A stretch of 64,000 bases of DNA. Source: Streptomyces sp. NRRL S-337. GTDB taxonomy: Bacteria > Actinomycetota > Actinomycetes > Streptomycetales > Streptomycetaceae. How positions within the stretch are numbered: position 1 is the first letter of the stretch; each line of letters starts with the position of its first letter. The position numbers and the translations under genes were made by a program. This document shows positions 8,102 to 17,177 of this stretch, piece by piece. Where the stretch lies: positions 12,185 through 76,184 of the forward strand of contig NZ_JOIX01000034.1 of NCBI RefSeq assembly GCF_000720175.1. The letters are read 5' to 3'. The notes below the pieces were generated by a model. That model was not told the DNA's origin. It saw only the letters and a list, made by a program, of their open reading frames with translations, and did not search any database.

Positions 8102-9472
8102 TCAAGGCCGCCAGCCCACCCGGTGCTCCTGCAGGTGCGCGAGGACGGCGTGGTTGGCCTCCCAGCCGTCCGGGAACTTCACCGTGACGCCCAGGCTGAC
8201 CGGCTCGGTCGAGGGGTGCTCGTCGAGGAGGTCCGCGACGCCGGCCCGGCAGACCACGATGCAGGCGTGGCGGTGCCGGGAGGCGAGCACGCACAGCCGG
8301 CCGGTCTCCAGATGGAACGCGGTGGCGTCGGGGCGCCCGGAGAGCGGGTGCAGGACGACGGTGACGTCGAACTCGCGGCCCTGGAGGCGGTTGGCGGTGT
8401 CCACCGTGACGTCGGACACGCCGAGCTCGGCGAGGGCGGCGCGGACCGCGGCGGCCTGGTCGCGGTGTGCCGTGCCGACCGCGATCCGGGCTGCGGTCAG
8501 CGGCGTCGGCTCCGGCGCGTGCTCACCGCTCGCCGCGCCACCGCGGTCCAGCAGCCGCCGCACCACCAGGGCCACCGCCCGCACCGCCTCCGGGTCCGTC
8601 CGCGGCGTCCGGCGGGCGGGCAGCTCCAGCAGGCCCCATCCGGACTCGGCGGCCTCGTCCAGGACCCGGTCCACGCCCGAGCCGTCGCCCGGCACCCCGA
8701 ACGCCAGCCGGCGCTCACCGGGCCCGGTGCCGCTGCGGAACGGCGTGTAGGGGTAGAACGCGGCGGAGACCAGGGGAGCGGCCGAGGCGGGCAGCCGCCA
8801 GGAGACCGGCAGGCGGTGCTGCGGCAGGTCGGGGTTGTGGGCGAGGAGGGTGGAGACGGCGCTGGCCGACGGGTCGTACGTCAGCCCGGCCCACTGCTCG
8901 GCGCCGACCACGCTGAACGGGTCCAGCTGGCCGGGGTCGCCCACGAACAGCGCCCGCTCGAAGAGCCCGGCCACGCTCAGCAGCGCGTCCGACCGCATCT
9001 GGTACGCCTCGTCCACGATGGCGTGCCGCCACGGCTCCTCGACCTTGGTGTAGGCCCACTTCGCGGCCGTCGACACCACGACGTCCAGCCCGGCCAGATC
9101 GGCGATCTTCGCGGACGTACGGACCGCCGGCAGCTCGGCCAGCGCCGGGTCGAACGCGCCGGGCTCGCTGCTGTGCAGCCGGCCGACCGGCAGCTCGGGA
9201 TCCTTCTCGGCGAGCCGCAGCACCAGGTCGTCGACCTGCGCGTTGGTCTGCGCAACGATCATCAACGGGCGCCCGGCAGCGGCCAGTTCGCGCGCCGCGC
9301 GGACCACCAGGGTGGACTTGCCGGCACCCGGCGGGGAGTCGACGACGACGCCGCGACGGGAGCCGTGCAGCGTGTCGCGCAGGATCGCGTCGGTGGCCGC
9401 CGCGGCCGCCACGGAAGGATCGGCGTCCCGGGCGCCGGCGGCGGTGGGGGGCGGGTCCTGAAGGGCCGTCAT
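8102..9472 (-). CDS. SF1B (Upf1/Dna2-like) helicase subunit
   Basis: A 456-residue superfamily-1 helicase. Visible motifs: Walker A SPPGAGKST (46-54), motif Ia with QTNAQVDDL (75-83), Walker B VDEAYQ (153-158), motif III VGDPGQLDPF (177-186), motif V DTANRLQGREFD, and a final ASRHRHACIVV in the motif VI place. It lacks the N-terminal nuclease and beta-barrel parts present in single-chain Dna2 enzymes; these seem to be encoded by the two genes just upstream in the operon. The start at 9472 was chosen for GGGAGG about 10 bp upstream. Expected role: ATP-driven DNA or RNA unwinding in repair or replication. Confidence 0.8.
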   Translation of the reverse strand: MTALQDPPPTAAGARDADPSVAAAAATDAILRDTLHGSRRGVVVDSPPGAGKSTLVVRAARELAAAGRPLMIVAQTNAQVDDLVLRLAEKDPELPVGRLHSSEPGAFDPALAELPAVRTSAKIADLAGLDVVVSTAAKWAYTKVEEPWRHAIVDEAYQMRSDALLSVAGLFERALFVGDPGQLDPFSVVGAEQWAGLTYDPSASAVSTLLAHNPDLPQHRLPVSWRLPASAAPLVSAAFYPYTPFRSGTGPGERRLAFGVPGDGSGVDRVLDEAAESGWGLLELPARRTPRTDPEAVRAVALVVRRLLDRGGAASGEHAPEPTPLTAARIAVGTAHRDQAAAVRAALAELGVSDVTVDTANRLQGREFDVTVVLHPLSGRPDATAFHLETGRLCVLASRHRHACIVVCRAGVADLLDEHPSTEPVSLGVTVKFPDGWEANHAVLAHLQEHRVGWRP

Positions 9473-9533
9473 TCCGCGGTGACCTCCCAAGGCGTGGCGG
9501 GCGGGGCGGTGCGGGGGCGGGGGTGGGTGCGGG

Positions 9534-11084
9534 TCACAGGAAATCCTCCGCGGTCACCGGGTCGGCGGTCTCGGGCGGGGTGTCCGAGGTGGCGGAGGGC
9601 GGGCCGCCGTGGGTCCACGGGATGTCCTCCGAGTCCGGGAGCTCCGGGCCGCCGCGCGGGGCGTGCTCGAACAGCGTCCAGCAGACCGGGTCCGCGGGCT
9701 CGGGCACGGAGCCGGGCTCCGGGGTCCGGCCCCGGCCCATCCCGCCGGTCAGCCGCACCACCAGCACGTCCGGCTCGTCCGGCGCGTACGCCACGAACTC
9801 GGCGGGCTGGGTCCGGCCGTCCGCCAGCGGGCGGTAGAGCTTGACGCCACCGGACAGCAGGGGGCCGTCGGCGGTGCGCAGCGTCACCAGGGGGCGCGGC
9901 ATCGGGCGCTTGCCCTCGGACATCGCCATCTCCACGGCGGTCACCGTGCCCTCGAACGCCTCCCCGGCCAGCCGGCGGCCCGCCATCACCAGCGGGTCGT
10001 CCAGCGCCTCCTGGGCGTCCAGCTGCGCCTGCGCGGTCTCCCGGGCGGCCAGCTTCTGCGCGGCGGTGACCGCGTCGTCCCGCCGGGGCTGCGGGGGTTC
10101 ACCGGCGCGCACCCGGTCGCGGTGCGCGGTGTACGACCAGCGGTCGCGCTTCCAGCGGTCGGCGACCCGGGCACCCTCCGGCAGCGCCCGCAGCAGGTCG
10201 ATGCCGCGCCAGACGGCGTCCCAGGTCGGCCGCAACTGGCCCTCGAGCAGGGCGCGCAGCTCCTCCTCGGCGCCCGGCAGACCGGCGTCGTAACGGGCCG
10301 TCGCGGGCGCGAGCAGGCGGTTGTCGAACGCCGGGTCCGTGGCCGGCCCGGCGGGCGGGCACCGCAGCTGGCCGTCCGCGTCACGCGCCGACTCGGCGAA
10401 CTCGGCGGCCTCCTGGCCGGACCTCCCCGGCGGCGGGTCGATCCAGGCGAGCAGTGCCCCCAGGTGCTGGTCCTCCAGCACGCTCTGGCCGGTCGCCCAA
10501 TGGCGGGCCAGTAGACCCGTCATGGGCAGCAGCAGACTGGCGCCGGGGACCCGCGCGCGCTCACCGAAATGCGTCAGCCAGCGGCCCAGCAGCGGGACGT
10601 GCGGCGGCGCCGGATGGGGAGCCTCCGGATCCTGCTCGGCCGTCCGCCGGAACCGCATCGAGCGGCCCAGCAACCGGACATACTCCACGCCGGCCGCGCT
10701 GGGGACGATCAGCTGCGGGGCGTCCGCGCACAGTTCGACCTGCACCGGGACCTTCTTGCCGGTCTCGGGGTCGGTCTCCTTCCGCTCCTCCCACTCCACG
10801 GCGTCGGCGAAGCCGTCCACGTACGGGAGCACGGTCTCGGCCAGCTCGGCCAGGAACGCGAACCGCAGATCGCGGTTGCGCGGCTGGGGGACGGCCAGCA
10901 GGGCGGGCTTCTCGCGGTCCGTGCCGACCAGCGCGCCCAGCGGGGCACCGGCCTCGCCCGCGGTCGTCAACGGCACGAGGACCAGCGGGCTTTCGGAGAG
11001 ATGACGGTGCCGGACCGTACAGCGCGGGCGGGCGCGCCCGGCGGCCACCGCCTCCATCCGGGCCAGCGTCTCGATCAGCGACAT
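9534..11084 (-). CDS. unknown protein between Fe-S nuclease and helicase (516 aa)
   Basis: A 516-residue protein with no domain I can name. Its ATG follows the nuclease stop codon directly (TAGATG), with GGAGG upstream, so the two are translationally coupled. The region around residues 370-450 (EGTVTAVEMAM, then PRPLVTLRTADG, then DVLVVRLTGGMGRG) reads as alternating beta strands, as expected of a beta-barrel domain. In Dna2/Upf1-type enzymes a barrel (1B) sits between the nuclease and the helicase motors, and this gene occupies the matching position. The acidic Pro/Ser-rich C-terminus looks disordered. The role as linker subunit is inference. Confidence 0.6.
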   Translation of the reverse strand: MSLIETLARMEAVAAGRARPRCTVRHRHLSESPLVLVPLTTAGEAGAPLGALVGTDREKPALLAVPQPRNRDLRFAFLAELAETVLPYVDGFADAVEWEERKETDPETGKKVPVQVELCADAPQLIVPSAAGVEYVRLLGRSMRFRRTAEQDPEAPHPAPPHVPLLGRWLTHFGERARVPGASLLLPMTGLLARHWATGQSVLEDQHLGALLAWIDPPPGRSGQEAAEFAESARDADGQLRCPPAGPATDPAFDNRLLAPATARYDAGLPGAEEELRALLEGQLRPTWDAVWRGIDLLRALPEGARVADRWKRDRWSYTAHRDRVRAGEPPQPRRDDAVTAAQKLAARETAQAQLDAQEALDDPLVMAGRRLAGEAFEGTVTAVEMAMSEGKRPMPRPLVTLRTADGPLLSGGVKLYRPLADGRTQPAEFVAYAPDEPDVLVVRLTGGMGRGRTPEPGSVPEPADPVCWTLFEHAPRGGPELPDSEDIPWTHGGPPSATSDTPPETADPVTAEDFL

Positions 11085-12410
11085 CTACGCCTCCTCCGCA
11101 CGCGGGTGGGGCACACCGGGCTCTTCCGCCGTCGCCCGCGGTACGGGGGGCTCTTCCGCCGGCGCCTGCGGTACGGCGGCGGCCGCCAGTGCTTCGGCGC
11201 GCAGCGCGGCGGCCCGGCGCAGGGCGAGGACGGCCGGATCGTCGGGGCCGGTCGGGTCGCCGCCCCCGTCGCCGGCCCGGCCCCCGGGGCGGGCCGCCGC
11301 CAGCACCTCCTCGATGGTGTGCAGTCCGCCCAGCTCGCCCCGGACGCCGCGGCCCAGTGCCTCCACCGCGCCCTCCCGGCGGGCCTGCTTCCGGCAGTGG
11401 AAGGCCAGCTCGCAGGCGGCCAGGCACTCGGGGGCGTAGGCCGCGCCGACCGCCTCCACGGCCGCGGCCAGCTCCTGTGCCGGGCGGGTCGGGGTCTTCC
11501 CGTCGTCCGCCATCCGCAGATCGAAGGTGGTGCCCTCCGGGAGGGCCGCGGCGATCTCCTCGACCCGGGTGAGCCGGCCCAACTGCCGCCGGGTCGTGGA
11601 CAGTTGCTTGCGGACGTCGACGGCCGCGGCCGTGGGGAGGTTGGAGAAGTCCTTCGGGCACACCAGCAGCACCCGGTCGCGGACCCGCACCGTGCGGCCC
11701 GTGTGCGCGGCGGCGTGCGCGGCGACAGGTTCCAGGGCGAGCACGTACACCGCCGCCTGGCGGGCCGCGGCGCCCACCTTGGCGGCGTCCGCCGAACCGT
11801 CGATCATCGGGAAGGACTTGATCTCCACGACCGTCCAGCTGCCGTCCGGATGCACCACCACCGCATCCGGCTCCACATAGGCGGGCGAGCCGGCCACGTC
11901 GACCGCCAGCATCGGATGGTCGAGCAGCGTCCACCCGCCGGCCGCGGTCGCCTCGCGCAGCGCCAGCGCCGTACGCGCCGCGCGGCCCTCCGGCCCCGCC
12001 GCGGACAGGTCCGGCGCGGCCGCCGCCCCGGGCCCTTCCGGCTCGGGCGGCGGGCTCTCCGGGTCGAGCCGCTCCCGCACCAGCCGCAGCAGCTCCGCGC
12101 CGCCGTCCGCCTTCACCCGGGCCTCGAACGCGTTGCCCCGCACGAACGCGAACTGCGACTGCCCGTACGCCGCCGGTGAACCGAGGGCCCCGGCCAGCGC
12201 GCCCTTGTCCACACCCGCACCGTCCAGCAGCGCCCGGCGCCGGCAGCCGGGATTGGCGGCCAGCGCGGCGAGCGCCCGGGCGTCGAGCGACCGGGGGCGT
12301 ACGCCGGGGCCGCGCAACTCGCTGAGCCGCTGGCGCAGGCTCGATGACGGCAGCGCCTGCCCCGCCTCAGGACCGGTCGCCACGGCTCGACTGTCGCGGA
12401 AAACGTTCAC
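11085..12410 (-). CDS. RecB/Cas4-type PD-(D/E)XK nuclease with Fe-S cysteines
   Basis: A 441-residue nuclease. The PD-(D/E)XK core is visible: GNAFEARV (92-98, the motif-I position), D182 in VEPDAVVV, and E196-I-K198 in VVEIKSF, followed by a QAAVY helix. One cysteine near the N-terminus (C56 in NPGCRRR) and three near the C-terminus (C329, C333, C339; spacing C-x3-C-x5-C) match the split 4Fe-4S ligand pattern of Cas4, AddB and Dna2 nucleases. The GTG at 12410 is the best start; there is no strong ribosome site. It is the first gene of the nuclease / middle protein / helicase operon. Role: end processing in DNA repair, or possibly defence. Confidence 0.78.
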   Translation of the reverse strand: MNVFRDSRAVATGPEAGQALPSSSLRQRLSELRGPGVRPRSLDARALAALAANPGCRRRALLDGAGVDKGALAGALGSPAAYGQSQFAFVRGNAFEARVKADGGAELLRLVRERLDPESPPPEPEGPGAAAAPDLSAAGPEGRAARTALALREATAAGGWTLLDHPMLAVDVAGSPAYVEPDAVVVHPDGSWTVVEIKSFPMIDGSADAAKVGAAARQAAVYVLALEPVAAHAAAHTGRTVRVRDRVLLVCPKDFSNLPTAAAVDVRKQLSTTRRQLGRLTRVEEIAAALPEGTTFDLRMADDGKTPTRPAQELAAAVEAVGAAYAPECLAACELAFHCRKQARREGAVEALGRGVRGELGGLHTIEEVLAAARPGGRAGDGGGDPTGPDDPAVLALRRAAALRAEALAAAAVPQAPAEEPPVPRATAEEPGVPHPRAEEA

Positions 12411-12423
12411 CTGCCGAAGTCTC

Positions 12424-12496
12424 GCATCCGGCACCGACATCCAGCACCGACATCCAGTACCGGCATCCGGCACGGGCATCCGGCACCGGCATCGGG
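12424..12496. repeat. degenerate ~12-bp tandem repeat
   Basis: About six imperfect copies of a GGCATCCGGCAC-like unit, just upstream of the nuclease start and within the divergent interval with the phosphatase gene. It may be slippage-prone. Its position means it could lie in the 5' region of the nuclease operon. Confidence 0.6.
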
Positions 12497-12649
12497 CGCG
12501 GGGCGGGAAGCGGCGGAGGCGCCCGCGGCAGTGGGGGGTGGGTTCGGACAAAACGCCCCCATGGGCGATGATGGAAAGCCCGCGGTCAATGCCGCCCGCG
12601 CCGAACGATGATGAGTAAGTGGCCGAGTGATCGGCGAAAGGTGCGACCC

Positions 12650-13243
12650 ATGGCAGCGCGCATAATCCTGGCCCGGCACGGGAAGACCGAGTGGTCCGTT
12701 TCCGGCAGGCACACCGGGCGGACGGACATCCCGCTGCTGGACGAGGGCCGTCGCGGCGCGAAGCTGCTCGGGGAGCGACTGCACCACGCGCCCTGGGACG
12801 GCCTGCCGGGCGTCGAGGTCCGTACCAGCCCCCTGGTGCGCGCGAAGGAGACCTGCGAGCTGGCCGGTTTCGGCGACCGGGCGCAGGAGTGGGACGCGCT
12901 GATGGAGATCGACTACGGCGCGTACGAGGGGCTGACGCCCGCCCAGATCACGGCGGGCCGGCCGGGGTGGCTGATCTGGCGGGACGGCGTGCCCGAGGGC
13001 GAGTCGCTGGCCGAGGTCTCCGCGCGGGCGGACGAGGTCGTCGCCTGGGCGCGGTCGGCCGACCGGGACGTGCTGGTCTTCGCGCACGGGCACATCCTGC
13101 GCGCCCTCGGCGCCCGCTGGCTGGGCCTGGACATCTCGTTCGGCGCCCGCATCCGCCTGGAGCCGACGTCCCTGTCGGTGCTCGGCTGGGCCTACGGAGA
13201 GCCGGCGATCGAGCGCTGGAACGACACGGGCCACCTGGGCTGA
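12650..13243 (+). CDS. histidine phosphatase (phosphoglycerate-mutase-like)
   Basis: A 197-residue cytoplasmic histidine phosphatase. The catalytic RHG triad is in [10 protein letters not shown] at the N-terminus, with arginines in [12 protein letters not shown] in [10 protein letters not shown], and the second histidine in [11 protein letters not shown]. The ATG at 12650 follows AAAGG; earlier ATGs at 12608 and 12611 lack support. Small actinobacterial members include acid phosphatases and 2,3-bisphosphoglycerate-independent mutase-like enzymes, so the exact substrate is open. It stands alone, convergent with the TPR regulator across a strong hairpin. Confidence 0.85.
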   Translation: MAARIILARHGKTEWSVSGRHTGRTDIPLLDEGRRGAKLLGERLHHAPWDGLPGVEVRTSPLVRAKETCELAGFGDRAQEWDALMEIDYGAYEGLTPAQITAGRPGWLIWRDGVPEGESLAEVSARADEVVAWARSADRDVLVFAHGHILRALGARWLGLDISFGARIRLEPTSLSVLGWAYGEPAIERWNDTGHLG

Positions 13244-13298
13244 CCCGGCCCTCCGACGCGACCACCGGTGCGCGCGCCCGCCGGTCCGCATGACGGCC

Positions 13299-13321
13299 GG
13301 CCCCCGCGACCGTAGGGGGCC
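13299..13321. terminator. hairpin between phosphatase and TPR regulator
   Basis: GGCCCCC pairs with GGGGGCC around a nine-base loop, directly abutting the stop codon of the minus-strand regulator and 55 bp after the phosphatase stop. Probably bidirectional. Confidence 0.65.
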
Positions 13322-14773
13322 CTAGCCCACGCCCACCACCTGCGCCGCCGCCTCGCCGTCCCTCGCTCCCGCCGCCGCGTGCCGGGACAGGAAGTCGGCG
13401 ACCGGGGGGAGGGTGTGGTGGGGGCGGAGGGTGTGGGCGGTGGTGGTGAGCAGGGTGCGGATGCGGGCGGAGCGGACCTGGGTGAGGAGGGCCAGGACGC
13501 GCAGGCCGGCCGCGGCGGCCTCCTCGGGGGCGCCGTCGGCGGCGAGGTCGGCGGCCAGTTCCGCGGTGAACAGCGCGATGTTGCGGGTGAAGTGCGGGTC
13601 CTGGAGTGCCACCGCGCGGTGCGCGTGCTCGGCGGCGCGTCCGGCGTCGCCGAGGGCCGACCAGCACTGCGCCTCAAGCCCCGCCAGCTCGGCCTCGCCG
13701 TAGAACGTCATCCACTCCGGGTCGCTGTCCCGTGGCCCGCTGGCGAACAGCCGCTCGGCGCGGGCCAGTGCCTGCTCGCAGCCGGAACGATCGGCCAGCC
13801 CCGCCCAGCCGCCCGCCTCGCGCAGCGCCAGCAGGGACAGCAGCCGCGGCGAGGCGAGGTGCTTGGCGGCCTGCTGCCCGGCCTGGGCGGCGCGCACCGC
13901 CTCGCGCGGGCGGCCGGCGTCGCGGGCGAGGAAGGCGGTGTTGCAGAACGCGTGCGCCTCCAGGGCGGCGTCGCCGCAGACCCGGGCGGTGGCCAGCGCC
14001 TCGGCGTAGTGGGAGCGGGCGTCGTCGAAGCGGCCGGAGTCGTGGGCCAGCCAGCCGACGGAGATGGCGAGTTCACCGGCGCCGGTGTGCAGCCGGTCGG
14101 CGACCGAACGGTGCCGGACGTCGGCCTCCAGCAGGTCGTAGGCGGCGCGCAGCGGCTGGGTGGCGCGGTGGTAGATGCCCTCCGCGCCGTGCCGGTCGTC
14201 CAGCAGCCGGATGTGCCGGACGGCCTGTTCGACGGCGGTGGCCTCGGCCGCACCGGCGCGGCCGCCGGCGGGTGGGCGGGGCGGGGGCACCCGGTCGGAT
14301 GCGGCGGCGGCAGCGGCCTCGATGGGGTGCAGGGCGGCGAAGCCCAGGGCTGCCGCCGGGCCGCCGGTGATGAACGCGCGACGCAGCACGTCGCTCTCCT
14401 CGCAGATCTGGATACGGGTATCGCGGTGGTCGGGGTCGGTTGCCAGGGGCGCGGCGCTGACCGCCGCCGTACGCGCCCCCCGTCCGCGTACCGCCTCGCG
14501 CGGCGCGAAGCCCATGTCCGGCAGCGTCAGCCCGGGGAACATGTGCCGGAACACCCGCTCGTAGGCGTAGTTCGGACACCGGATCTCCCCGGACTCGACG
14601 CGCCCCACATAGCGGGCGTCGCACGAGACCTGCTCACCGATCTCACGGGCGGACCGTCGGACCGCCGCCGCGAACTCGCCAGGGGACAGCCGGCCGCGCA
14701 GCTGTCGGAAGGCGGTGTTCGGGCGGGCGGGTACGGTACGGGACGACGCTGATCGTGCTGCTGGCGACGCCAT
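13322..14773 (-). CDS. NsdA-like HTH/TPR regulatory protein
   Basis: A 483-residue member of the Streptomyces family that includes NsdA, a negative regulator of sporulation and antibiotic production. The N-terminal ~120 residues hold a helix-turn-helix-like region (FRQLRGRLSPGEFAAAVRR, then CDARYVGRVESGEIRCPNY) followed by HMFPGLTLPDMGF, typical of the family. The remainder is helical with TPR-like repeats (for example RSHYAEALATARVCGD and REAVRAAQAGQQAAKH). The ATG at 14773 has GGAGAGGG upstream. The gene is divergent from a small gene of the same dosage class. A second, more distant family member lies at 54230. Which process it controls cannot be read from sequence. Confidence 0.75.
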   Translation of the reverse strand: MASPAARSASSRTVPARPNTAFRQLRGRLSPGEFAAAVRRSAREIGEQVSCDARYVGRVESGEIRCPNYAYERVFRHMFPGLTLPDMGFAPREAVRGRGARTAAVSAAPLATDPDHRDTRIQICEESDVLRRAFITGGPAAALGFAALHPIEAAAAAASDRVPPPRPPAGGRAGAAEATAVEQAVRHIRLLDDRHGAEGIYHRATQPLRAAYDLLEADVRHRSVADRLHTGAGELAISVGWLAHDSGRFDDARSHYAEALATARVCGDAALEAHAFCNTAFLARDAGRPREAVRAAQAGQQAAKHLASPRLLSLLALREAGGWAGLADRSGCEQALARAERLFASGPRDSDPEWMTFYGEAELAGLEAQCWSALGDAGRAAEHAHRAVALQDPHFTRNIALFTAELAADLAADGAPEEAAAAGLRVLALLTQVRSARIRTLLTTTAHTLRPHHTLPPVADFLSRHAAAGARDGEAAAQVVGVG

Positions 14774-15018
14774 GGCGGACCCTCTCCGTGCCCTCTCCGT
14801 GCCATCTGTGTGGCGATGCCGCGTCCTGGCGGTGCGGCGCGACGACCGTACCGTCTGTGACGGCACCGATACGCACAGTTTGGCTACAAATCGGATATCT
14901 CACGCGTGATCTGCCATGAACTGCCATCCTTTGCAGCGTTACGCCGCCGTAGCTGTTGACACGCCCGACCGTTGAACTCGGTGTAAAGGGACTGCGGCTG
15001 CAGGAGGAGGGGTTTTCC

Positions 15019-15486
15019 GTGTGGGAGACCGGCGTGAGCAGGGGCGGCAACGGGTCCGCGGGCCAGGCCGGCGGCCGGCGGAGGCAGGTCGTGCCGGGCG
15101 GGGCGCCCGCCGTTCCGGCGCAGCCCTGCGACCTCGTGACGGTGCCCGCCCGCCAGGGGCTGGAGGCCGTGGACATCCTGCGGCTGCGGGACGGCGTGGG
15201 CCCGGTGCTGCACGACGGGGCCTGCGACACCCTCGGTTTCCTCGTACCGCCGGGCACGGCCGCGGGCTGGGACGTGCCGGGCAGTGCCTGCACCCAGACC
15301 CACGGCCGGGGGATCGTGCTGGGTGCCGTGGGCGGTGACGGTGCGCCGGCCGAGCCGCCGGTGACCGGGAGCGGCTGGCTGGTGTCGCCGGAGGGTGCGG
15401 GGGCGGCCGCCACGGACCCGGTCGTGCTGCGGGCGGCGCTCGGGGAGGCGGCGCGGACGATCGCGGCGGTCGACCGCTGCCAGTGA
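15019..15486 (+). CDS. hypothetical protein divergent from NsdA-like gene
   Basis: A 155-residue protein of unknown function. The GTG at 15019 is preceded by AGGAGGAGGGG, an exceptionally strong ribosome site, which decides the start over an ATG 63 bp earlier. The N-terminal 45 residues are Gly/Arg/Ala-rich. The core (DLVTVPARQGLEAVDILRL, then a GPVLHDGACDTLGFLVPPGT segment) looks like a compact beta-rich domain, and three cysteines lie in the core and at the end. Close neighbours of NsdA-like regulators often are small proteins of this kind, so it may be the regulator's partner or target; that is inference. Confidence 0.7.
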   Translation: MWETGVSRGGNGSAGQAGGRRRQVVPGGAPAVPAQPCDLVTVPARQGLEAVDILRLRDGVGPVLHDGACDTLGFLVPPGTAAGWDVPGSACTQTHGRGIVLGAVGGDGAPAEPPVTGSGWLVSPEGAGAAATDPVVLRAALGEAARTIAAVDRCQ

Positions 15487-15518
15487 CCGCCCGCCCGGAG
15501 GCGAGGGAACGACGTGCG

Positions 15519-15548
15519 GGGGCCGCCCGGTAGGTGCCGGGCGGCCCC
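15519..15548. terminator. strong hairpin terminator
   Basis: GGGGCCGCCCGG (15519-15530) and CCGGGCGGCCCC (15537-15548) are perfectly complementary with a six-base loop. It lies between the convergent 155-aa gene and the flavoprotein gene. Confidence 0.8.
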
Positions 15549-15586
15549 TTCGGCGTGCCGTTCCGGTGCCCCGGGTGCGGGCCTGC

Positions 15587-16885
15587 CTAGACGGCGGGCT
15601 CGCCGGCCGGGGCGTCCGGGGCCGGGCCGCCCGCGGGGGCCGGGGTGGGGGCCCCGGCCGGGCGGGGGATGGTGGCGGTGCCGGGCCGGTCGCCGAGCCT
15701 GCGCCGGACGCCGCGCACCACCCGTGCCGCGGTGAAGGCCGCGCCGTGGACGAAGCGCATCGACGGGCCGAAGGACGGAGCGGTCAGCAGGCCGGCGAAG
15801 AACAGGCCGGGCCAGGAGGACTCGAATCCGGCGCTCAGCTCGGGGGCCCGGCTGCCGCCGACCGTCCGCAGGGTGGTGCGCACCCGGGGATGCAGCAGCC
15901 GCAGCCGTCCCACGTCAGGGGTGAAGCCGGTGGCGGCCACCACATGGTGGGTGTCGAGGGTTTCGGTACTCCCCTCCGTATGGGTGAGATGGAGCCGCAC
16001 GCCGTCGCCGTGCGGGACCGCGGCCCGGAGCCGGTGGTGGAGCAGGAGCGGTACGGCGGCCTCGAAGCGTTCGCGCAGCCACCAGGCGCCGGCCGGGCCC
16101 GGCGCGGTCTCGGTGAGCCGTACCCGGGTGGGCGCCGGCAACCGGCGTACCGCGCCGGGGAGTTGGGACCAGGCCCAGTTCGGCCAGCCGGTGCCGAGGG
16201 CGCTGTGCGGGCCGCGCAGGGCGCGCAGCCGGCCGCGGTCGAGGGGCTGCGGCGGGGCGTTCCAGCGCAGCCGGTCGGCGCGGGCGACGACATGGGCCCG
16301 GGCGCCCCGTTCGGCGAGCAGGGTCGCGGTCTCCAGGGCGCCCTGGCCGGAGCCGATGACGGTGACGTGCCGGCCGGTGAAGCGGGACAGGTCGCGGTGG
16401 TCGCTGCTGTGTGAGGCGAGTGCGGCGGGGAGGTCGAGCAGCGGCCAGGGGCGGTGGGCGAACGGCGGCAGGCCGACGGCGAGGACGACGGTGCGGGCGG
16501 CGATCAGTTCGCCGGTGTCCGTCGCCACCTGGAAGCCGTCGTCGCCGTCCGGGCGGACCGCGGTGACGGTGGTCTCGTCGACCTGCGGGACGGCCCGTTC
16601 GGCGAACCAGCTGCCGTACGCGGTGAAGGTGTCGAGGGGCAGCGGGACGCCGTGTTCGGCGGTCAGGTCGTGGGCGGCGCAGTAGTCGGCCAGGGTGTGG
16701 CCGCCGGCGGGGGAGGAGAGGCTGGAGGCCCAGGGCTCGGATGTGAGGAGCATGCCGGCGGGCATGTGGTCGCGCCACGAGGCCATCGGCCGGCCCAGGA
16801 CCCGCAGCCGCAGTCCGGCCGCCGCCGCGTGTGCGGCGATCGAGAGTCCGTAGGGGCCGGCGCCCACCACCACGAGGTCGTACAT
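15587..16885 (-). CDS. FAD-dependent oxidoreductase (flavin monooxygenase-like)
   Basis: A 432-residue flavoprotein. The N-terminal FAD-binding motif is VVVGAGPYGLSIA. A second Rossmann motif (VTVIGSGQGALETATLLAERGA, shortened here) binds NAD(P)H near residue 185. The HHVVAATGFTPD segment corresponds to the ATGF strand of this superfamily. The last 40 residues are a Pro/Ala-rich tail. The ATG at 16885 has AGGAAG upstream. Relatives include N-hydroxylating and Baeyer-Villiger monooxygenases, but the substrate is unknown. It is monocistronic, ending at a strong terminator. Confidence 0.82.
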   Translation of the reverse strand: MYDLVVVGAGPYGLSIAAHAAAAGLRLRVLGRPMASWRDHMPAGMLLTSEPWASSLSSPAGGHTLADYCAAHDLTAEHGVPLPLDTFTAYGSWFAERAVPQVDETTVTAVRPDGDDGFQVATDTGELIAARTVVLAVGLPPFAHRPWPLLDLPAALASHSSDHRDLSRFTGRHVTVIGSGQGALETATLLAERGARAHVVARADRLRWNAPPQPLDRGRLRALRGPHSALGTGWPNWAWSQLPGAVRRLPAPTRVRLTETAPGPAGAWWLRERFEAAVPLLLHHRLRAAVPHGDGVRLHLTHTEGSTETLDTHHVVAATGFTPDVGRLRLLHPRVRTTLRTVGGSRAPELSAGFESSWPGLFFAGLLTAPSFGPSMRFVHGAAFTAARVVRGVRRRLGDRPGTATIPRPAGAPTPAPAGGPAPDAPAGEPAV

Positions 16886-16906
16886 GGGTGTCTTCCTGCG
16901 CTTTCT

Positions 16907-16952
16907 GGTTGCTGGTCGTCGGTTGCTGGTCGTGCAGTGCGGTGCAGTGCGG
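16907..16952. repeat. short tandem repeats upstream of GH26-like gene
   Basis: A 14-bp unit (GGTTGCTGGTCGTC) is repeated head to tail at 16907 and 16921, followed by two copies of GTGCAGTGCG at 16933-16952. They lie between the divergent flavoprotein and glycosidase genes, where promoters should be. Confidence 0.5.
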
Positions 16953-17177
16953 AGACGTGCGAAGCGTGCGGTGGCTCAGGGGCGGGGCCGGCACGTGGTG
17001 GAAGGGGCCCCCGATGGACCGTGCGGGGGACCGGAGGTCGCCAATGGGCTACCGGAATGCGTTCCGGCGCGGCGTCCGGGCTATTTCCTTGGTGCCGTCC
17101 CGGGACGCGTCCTGAACGGCCGTCATGTGTCAGCGCACCGGCCCGCGGGGGGCCGCGGAGGAGCCACCGGAGGCACC

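Noticed and set aside
10569..12179. Plus-strand frame over the nuclease and middle gene
   Set aside because: Antisense shadow; motifs and ribosome sites all belong to the minus strand.
12424..12496. Possible CRISPR array
   Set aside because: The units are ~12 bp, contiguous and degenerate, with no spacers; no cas genes nearby. The Cas4-like cysteine pattern of the adjacent nuclease belongs to a Dna2/RecB-type operon.
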